From CATOSP01 sp034422355 (GTDB taxonomy: Bacteria > Chloroflexota > Dehalococcoidia > Lucifugimonadales > UBA3495), in the NCBI GenBank assembly GCA_034422355.1, contig DAOUJS010000019.1, positions 1-64,000 on the forward strand: a stretch of 64,000 nt of DNA. Reading direction: 5' to 3'. Below, piece after piece: positions 60,495 to 64,000 of this stretch. Positions within the stretch are counted from its first letter, which is position 1; every line of letters starts with the position of its first letter. The position numbers and the translations under genes were made by a program. Below the pieces are notes generated by a model. The model did no database searches and had not been told where the DNA came from. It saw only the letters and a list, made by a program, of their open reading frames with translations.

Positions 60495-61676
60495 ATGATC
60501 AAGCGTTTCTCGGTGCTGTATGTAGGCCAAATAGATCTGGACAATCCCGGCGCTGACGGCACTCCGGCCAATGACCGGCGATACCCCAACGAACAGTTGG
60601 TCCAGGCCTACGAGCACGCAGTAAATCTGGCGAAGCACATGGACCAGCTTGGCTACTACTGCATGTGGACCGCGGAGCACCACTTCCAGAGGGAAGGCTA
60701 TGAATGCTTCCCCAACCTGATTCTGCTTGGGGTCCATCTGGCTGGCCAGACCAAACGGCTTAAGTTCGGCTCCGCATTCAATATCGTCCCGATGTGGCAC
60801 CCACTCCGGCTGGCCGAAGACTTCGCAATGGCGGATGTCCTTACGGGGGGGCGACTCATCTTCGGCGTAGGCCGGGGCTACCACTCCAGAGAAGTGGAGA
60901 CCTTCGGCGCTCCGGTAATCGACAACGACGCCAACCGCGAGCTCTTCATGGAGCAGATGGAGGTCATCCTCAAGGCCTTCAACGAGGAGTCTTTCAGCCA
61001 CAAGGGAAAGCACTATACCATTCCCGCCGACGTGCCTTACCGTGGTTACCAATTGGAAGAAATAACGATGGTGCCCCGGCCACTCAACCGCCCGGTTGAA
61101 ATCTGGCAGCCCATAGCCAGCGGGCGCACCCTTGAGTTCATCGCCAGTCAGGGCATCAAGGCAATGGTTGCCCTGACCGGGGAGGCGCTGGTCGAGCAGA
61201 TGTTCCGCTCTTACCAGGAGCACGCCCGGAATGCAGGCCGGGACCTGCTCCTGGGCCAGGATATGGGCTTAGGTCTTGGCTTCTACATAGCCGACACTCA
61301 GCAGGAAGCGATTGGCCGTGTGCGCCCATATCACGACGAGCGGTACAAGTGGTTCGCTCCCTTCGGGTTCGTCCGGTACACCGATTCCCAGGGCAGGATG
61401 TGGGGGACACCCGGGGCGCCTTCCCGGGTGCCCACCATTGAGGACGGGGTGCAGCAGAAGGTGTGGATCTGCGGGCCGCCGGACCAGTTCATAGACTTTC
61501 TGCGCGAGCAGGAACAGAAGTATCCTGGACTGGAGGACATAATCCTCCAGTGGCCGGAGGGTATGCCCTGGACAGAGTTCCGAGACCAGTTGACGCTGTT
61601 CGCAAGGGAAGTTATGCCAGCCTTCACAACCTCGGACGAAGCATCCGTAGCGGCTCCCGCCTCCGACGGCGGCTGA
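60495..61676 (+). CDS. LLM-class flavin-dependent oxidoreductase
   Basis: This 393-residue luciferase-like TIM-barrel has GYYCMWTAEHHFQREGY (WTAEHHFQREGY), LKFGSAFNIVPMWHPLRLAEDFAMADVLTGGRLIFGVGRGYHSREVE (HPLRLAEDFAM, RLIFGVGRGYHSREVE) and a C-terminal QFIDFLREQEQKYPG. The N-terminal KRFSVLYVGQIDL differs from the first LLM protein in the window (27171-28223), so the two are from different subfamilies. GGGGGCCCCGG precedes the ATG and no clear ribosome-binding site is seen. The substrate is unknown; flavin monooxygenation of organic matter is the family theme. Confidence 0.88.
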   Translation: MIKRFSVLYVGQIDLDNPGADGTPANDRRYPNEQLVQAYEHAVNLAKHMDQLGYYCMWTAEHHFQREGYECFPNLILLGVHLAGQTKRLKFGSAFNIVPMWHPLRLAEDFAMADVLTGGRLIFGVGRGYHSREVETFGAPVIDNDANRELFMEQMEVILKAFNEESFSHKGKHYTIPADVPYRGYQLEEITMVPRPLNRPVEIWQPIASGRTLEFIASQGIKAMVALTGEALVEQMFRSYQEHARNAGRDLLLGQDMGLGLGFYIADTQQEAIGRVRPYHDERYKWFAPFGFVRYTDSQGRMWGTPGAPSRVPTIEDGVQQKVWICGPPDQFIDFLREQEQKYPGLEDIILQWPEGMPWTEFRDQLTLFAREVMPAFTTSDEASVAAPASDGG

Positions 61677-61784
61677 CAGGCAATACCCTGGCTCAGACCG
61701 GAGACGGCTACGCTACCGCCAAATTCATCCGCCGGGTGAATAGCGTCACGCTGCGGACCGCACCCGCTCCCAGGGAGTCCCGGA

Positions 61785-62999
61785 TTGGCTAACCCTGCGC
61801 ACGTTGCCCTGGCCAAGCGCGGCGCCGGGGCCGTGGGACGGTACAGGGCCGGAAGTCAGTGGATACGGCGTCAGCTTGACCTGTCAGGCGCGATGCTGAG
61901 CCGGGCAAAACTCACCGGCGCAGACTTCGCACACGACAACCTCAGCCGCATCGACCTGACCGGTGCGGACATTCACCTCTCGGAATTTGCAGGCGCCAAC
62001 CTGCGCGGCGCTCACCTGTTCCGTGCCAATGCGAGCCGCAGCGATCTCCGGGAAACCAACCTCACCGGAGCCTCTCTGGTCCGCGCCGATCTCAGCGGCA
62101 GTTGCCTCATCGGGGCCAGCCTGCGCGGCGCAGACCTTTCTTTCGCCGACCTCTCCCGTGCCGACCTGGAGGGCGCCAACCTGTCCGGCGCCAACCTGAC
62201 CTCGACCAGGCTCTCCTGGGCCAACCTCACCGGGGCAGTCCTGAGAAGGGCGAGGATGAATGGGACAATCCTCGATCTGGCAGACCTCAGCGGCGTGGAA
62301 ATGCGGGGAGCAACCCTGCACCGGGCTACCCTGGACGACTCGATATTCGACGGGGTATGCCTGGAGATGACCCTGATCGCCGACTGCGACCTGAGCCGTG
62401 TGCTTGCCTTGGAGCGCGTGCATCACTTGGGCCCGAGTATCATCGGCGCAGACTCCCTGGGGAGGTCTCGCGGCTTGATACCCGAATCATTCTTGCGGAG
62501 CGCAGGGGTTGCCGAGGCCCTGATCGCGTCACAACCCCGGCTGCAGGGCTTCCAGCGGTCCGACCCGCGGGTGTTGCTGCTGGGCTCGGTGAAGGACGCG
62601 AGTTTCATTGAGCGGGTCCTGGAGGACCTGCGGAAGTCCGGCAGGCTGTGCTGGAGCCTCTACGTGGACGACGAACCGGCGTTCAAGGACCAGGGAAGCG
62701 TGGAGGAGAAGGCGGCATACTATGACCGCTTAGCCTTGGTCTGCTCTGCCAACTCTTTGCAAAACCCGTTCGGAAGCCGGTCATTCACAGAATTGTTCCG
62801 GAGTGAATCACCAGGCCGTTCACTTCTCCCGTTGGCCATAGATGACCAACTCTTCCGAAGCGGCGAACCGCTGTGCCTCGAACTGCGCGCCCTGGAAACC
62901 GTGGACATGCGGGGTTGGGAAGATTGGGCCGTGTACCAGCGCGGGCTGGCCGCCCTGGCGGCGTCCCTGGGCGCCGGGACCGCTCCCTGCTCCAACTAG
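61785..62999 (+). CDS. Pentapeptide-repeat protein with C-terminal TIR-like domain
   Basis: The first part (about residues 25-210) is a long run of A(D/N)LxX-type pentapeptides (for example GADFAHDNLSRIDLTGADI, SGANLTSTRLSWANLTGA), which would form a right-handed beta-helix. The second part (about 250-390) resembles a TIR/TIR_2 domain: VLLLGSVKDASFIERVLEDLRKSG, WSLYVDDEP, RLALVCSANSLQNPFGS, RSLLPLAIDDQLF and a C-terminal tryptophan motif MRGWEDWAVYQRGL. Such pentapeptide-TIR proteins occur in bacteria, some as NAD-degrading immune effectors; I cannot locate the TIR catalytic glutamate with confidence. The start is a TTG with no strong ribosome-binding site. Confidence 0.78.
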   Translation: MANPAHVALAKRGAGAVGRYRAGSQWIRRQLDLSGAMLSRAKLTGADFAHDNLSRIDLTGADIHLSEFAGANLRGAHLFRANASRSDLRETNLTGASLVRADLSGSCLIGASLRGADLSFADLSRADLEGANLSGANLTSTRLSWANLTGAVLRRARMNGTILDLADLSGVEMRGATLHRATLDDSIFDGVCLEMTLIADCDLSRVLALERVHHLGPSIIGADSLGRSRGLIPESFLRSAGVAEALIASQPRLQGFQRSDPRVLLLGSVKDASFIERVLEDLRKSGRLCWSLYVDDEPAFKDQGSVEEKAAYYDRLALVCSANSLQNPFGSRSFTELFRSESPGRSLLPLAIDDQLFRSGEPLCLELRALETVDMRGWEDWAVYQRGLAALAASLGAGTAPCSN

Positions 63000-63034
63000 C
63001 CTTCCCATGCCGTAATGCGTGTGCCCTGGATACC

Positions 63035-63382
63035 CTATTCTTCTACCGGTGTGTCCTTATCCAGCATTAGACAGGGTTCGCCCCATTGATTGGAGTCGGA
63101 TACATCCCATCCGATGGCGGAACCCGCGGGCCGCAACCGGATGCCGTCGTCTCCCCCGTACACCAGGAGTATCACCCCGTCACCGGAGTCCTCGGAGAGC
63201 GCGGCCATTGCCGGGCACGGGCCATCTTCACCCCAGCCGGTCACATCACACCAAACGTCCTCCCCCAACTGGTTGGCGGTGAACACCCGGTTTATCGTCC
63301 TGGGTTCCGACAACAGGTCAAATACCCTGTTTAGGTCCATCGGGCTGTTTTCCGCCGACACGACTTCGACTTCCAGAAGCAT
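63035..63382 (-). CDS. Hypothetical protein
   Basis: This 115-residue acidic protein has no recognised domain. Segments VFDLLSEPRTINRVFTANQLGED, GVILLVYGGDDGIRLRP and WGEPCLMLDKD give a mixed beta/alpha look. No signal or membrane segment is present. The reading-frame quality is good and the start ATG at 63382 is plausible. It stands alone at the 3' side of the pentapeptide-TIR gene, convergent with it, with no obvious partner. Confidence 0.55.
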   Translation of the reverse strand: MLLEVEVVSAENSPMDLNRVFDLLSEPRTINRVFTANQLGEDVWCDVTGWGEDGPCPAMAALSEDSGDGVILLVYGGDDGIRLRPAGSAIGWDVSDSNQWGEPCLMLDKDTPVEE

Positions 63383-63680
63383 CCCAGTCCCCCATTCCGG
63401 TTCTAGGCCGTTGCAATGCTACCGGCGATTCTAGCACATGGGCCACAACTCCAAGCCTGCCCTGCAAATGCCCGCAGATGGTCCCACCGCAGATGGTCCC
63501 AAAGAAGCGCGAAGACCAGGTGGAGCGGGGTGTTAGCATAGGGGGAACGCAACGGCCGCCACCTTGTCCTCGGCGATTGACTCACCATGTGACCACAGCT
63601 AGTATACTGGCAAGTCTCCAGCCCACCGGGCGAGTTTGAGCGTTGTCTGGCCGCCGCAACCTGCCAGCCGGAGGAGCATT
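63383..63680. other. Intergenic region before the gamma-glutamyltransferase gene
   Basis: It contains a perfect tandem 15-base repeat (CCGCAGATGGTCCCA, twice, 63472-63501), a TATACT at 63603-63608 as a likely -10, a TTGACT at 63577-63582 at a long 20-base spacing, and GGAGG before the ATG at 63681. No gene was recognised. Confidence 0.45.
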
Positions 63681-64000
63681 ATGGCCACCGGTATTTCCAC
63701 CTACCGGCCCCTGATCACCGGAGTTACCCACATGGTATCGACAGGCCATTACCTGGCCACATCGGCGGGCTTCCGCATCTTGGAGCAGGGGGGCAATGCC
63801 GCCGATGCCGGGGTTGCCGCTGGCATAGCCCTCAACGTAGTGCTGCCCCAGTACACCAGCTTCGGCGGTGTGGCTCCAATAATCATTCACGATTCCCAAA
63901 GGGGAGAGATAGTGCAGATCAGCGGCCTGGGCCGTTGGCCACAGGAAGCCAGCATCGACTACTTCATGGAACACGCCGGTGGAGATATGCCTCCCGGGGC
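63681..64000 (+). CDS. Gamma-glutamyltransferase family protein, 5' end
   Basis: The ATG has GGAGGAG nine bases upstream. The first 106 codons read to the window edge without a stop. They encode VTHMVSTGHYLATSAGFRILEQGGNAADAGVAAG (GHYLATSAGFRILEQGGNAAD), the hallmark of the gamma-glutamyltranspeptidase N-terminal fold, with LNVVLPQYTSFGGVAPIIIH continuing as expected. No signal peptide is seen, so a cytoplasmic relative, such as an oxamate or cephalosporin acylase-type enzyme, is possible. The catalytic threonine lies beyond the window. Confidence 0.85.
   Translation, partial: MATGISTYRPLITGVTHMVSTGHYLATSAGFRILEQGGNAADAGVAAGIALNVVLPQYTSFGGVAPIIIHDSQRGEIVQISGLGRWPQEASIDYFMEHAGGDMPPG

Overview
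The window looks like a chromosomal piece of a Chloroflexota bacterium, most likely a Dehalococcoidia or SAR202-type lineage. This is an inference from gene content: GC-rich DNA, many CoA-transferases, enoyl-CoA hydratases, luciferase-like flavin oxidoreductases and MaoC-type proteins, a C-terminal MPPMDY-type GroEL and a DUF951 protein. No rRNA or tRNA gene, CRISPR array, prophage or replication origin was found. Promoters of the sigma70 type (TTGACx, N17, TATAAT-like) can be read in many gaps.

Layout. 1-1.7 kb: a decayed ISKra4-like transposase and a non-coding stretch. 1.7-5.9 kb: an oligopeptide/dipeptide ABC transporter (two permeases, two ATPases) without a binding-protein gene, closed by a strong terminator. 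6.2-10.3 kb: a double-length CaiB/BaiF CoA-transferase and a split two-subunit thiamine-diphosphate decarboxylase. 10.4-13.0 kb: plsY, a threonine/proline-rich lipoprotein, and a probable selenoprotein in which an in-frame TGA occupies the first position of a UxxC glutaredoxin motif fused to a DinB-like domain. 13.1-17.8 kb (minus strand): a five-gene acyl-CoA-type operon (two enoyl-CoA hydratases, PHP phosphoesterase, acyl-CoA synthetase, ketopantoate reductase). 17.8-19.9 kb: groES-groEL behind a degenerate CIRCE operator. 20.0-22.8 kb: three class I CoA-transferase genes arranged A, B-A fusion, B. 23.9-25.8 kb: a TPP riboswitch followed by thiG-thiE-thiS. 26-35.9 kb: 2-hydroxyacid dehydrogenase, LLM oxidoreductase, L-2-hydroxyglutarate oxidase, a lipid set (double-hotdog dehydratase, plsX, fabG), a PEP-mutase/isocitrate-lyase-family gene, a membrane protein, an isochorismatase-like hydrolase and a small P-loop kinase. 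36-38 kb: a VWA protein.

38.0-46.5 kb is a pyrimidine operon, pyrR-pyrB-pyrC-carA-(unknown)-carB, with a PyrR-binding loop and an intrinsic terminator in its leader; pyrF lies apart at 51.3-52.1 kb, where its start codon sits seven bases behind a TATAAT, suggesting a leaderless message. 46.5-48.3 kb holds a small restriction-modification system: a methyltransferase with an N-terminal winged-helix and a convergent PD-(D/E)xK endonuclease, with a perfect palindrome filling the methyltransferase promoter. 48.4-64 kb carries an ornithine-cyclodeaminase-like gene, a ferredoxin divergent from a LysR regulator, DUF951, sfsA, an endonuclease III-like glycosylase, a cupin, an unusual alpha/beta hydrolase, a Cas4-like/DEDD nuclease fusion, an SDR, an RND/MMPL exporter, a second LLM oxidoreductase, a pentapeptide-repeat/TIR-like protein, an unknown protein and the 5' end of a gamma-glutamyltransferase.

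Several genes work together: PlsX makes acyl-phosphate that PlsY uses for lysophosphatidate; CarA/CarB, PyrB, PyrC and PyrF are consecutive UMP-synthesis steps controlled at least partly by PyrR; ThiG, ThiS and ThiE make and join the thiazole half of thiamine, and the thiamine-diphosphate-dependent decarboxylase consumes the product. The strongest lead for something not routinely annotated is the selenocysteine glutaredoxin-DinB fusion at 12.27-13.02 kb; the restriction-modification promoter/operator is second.
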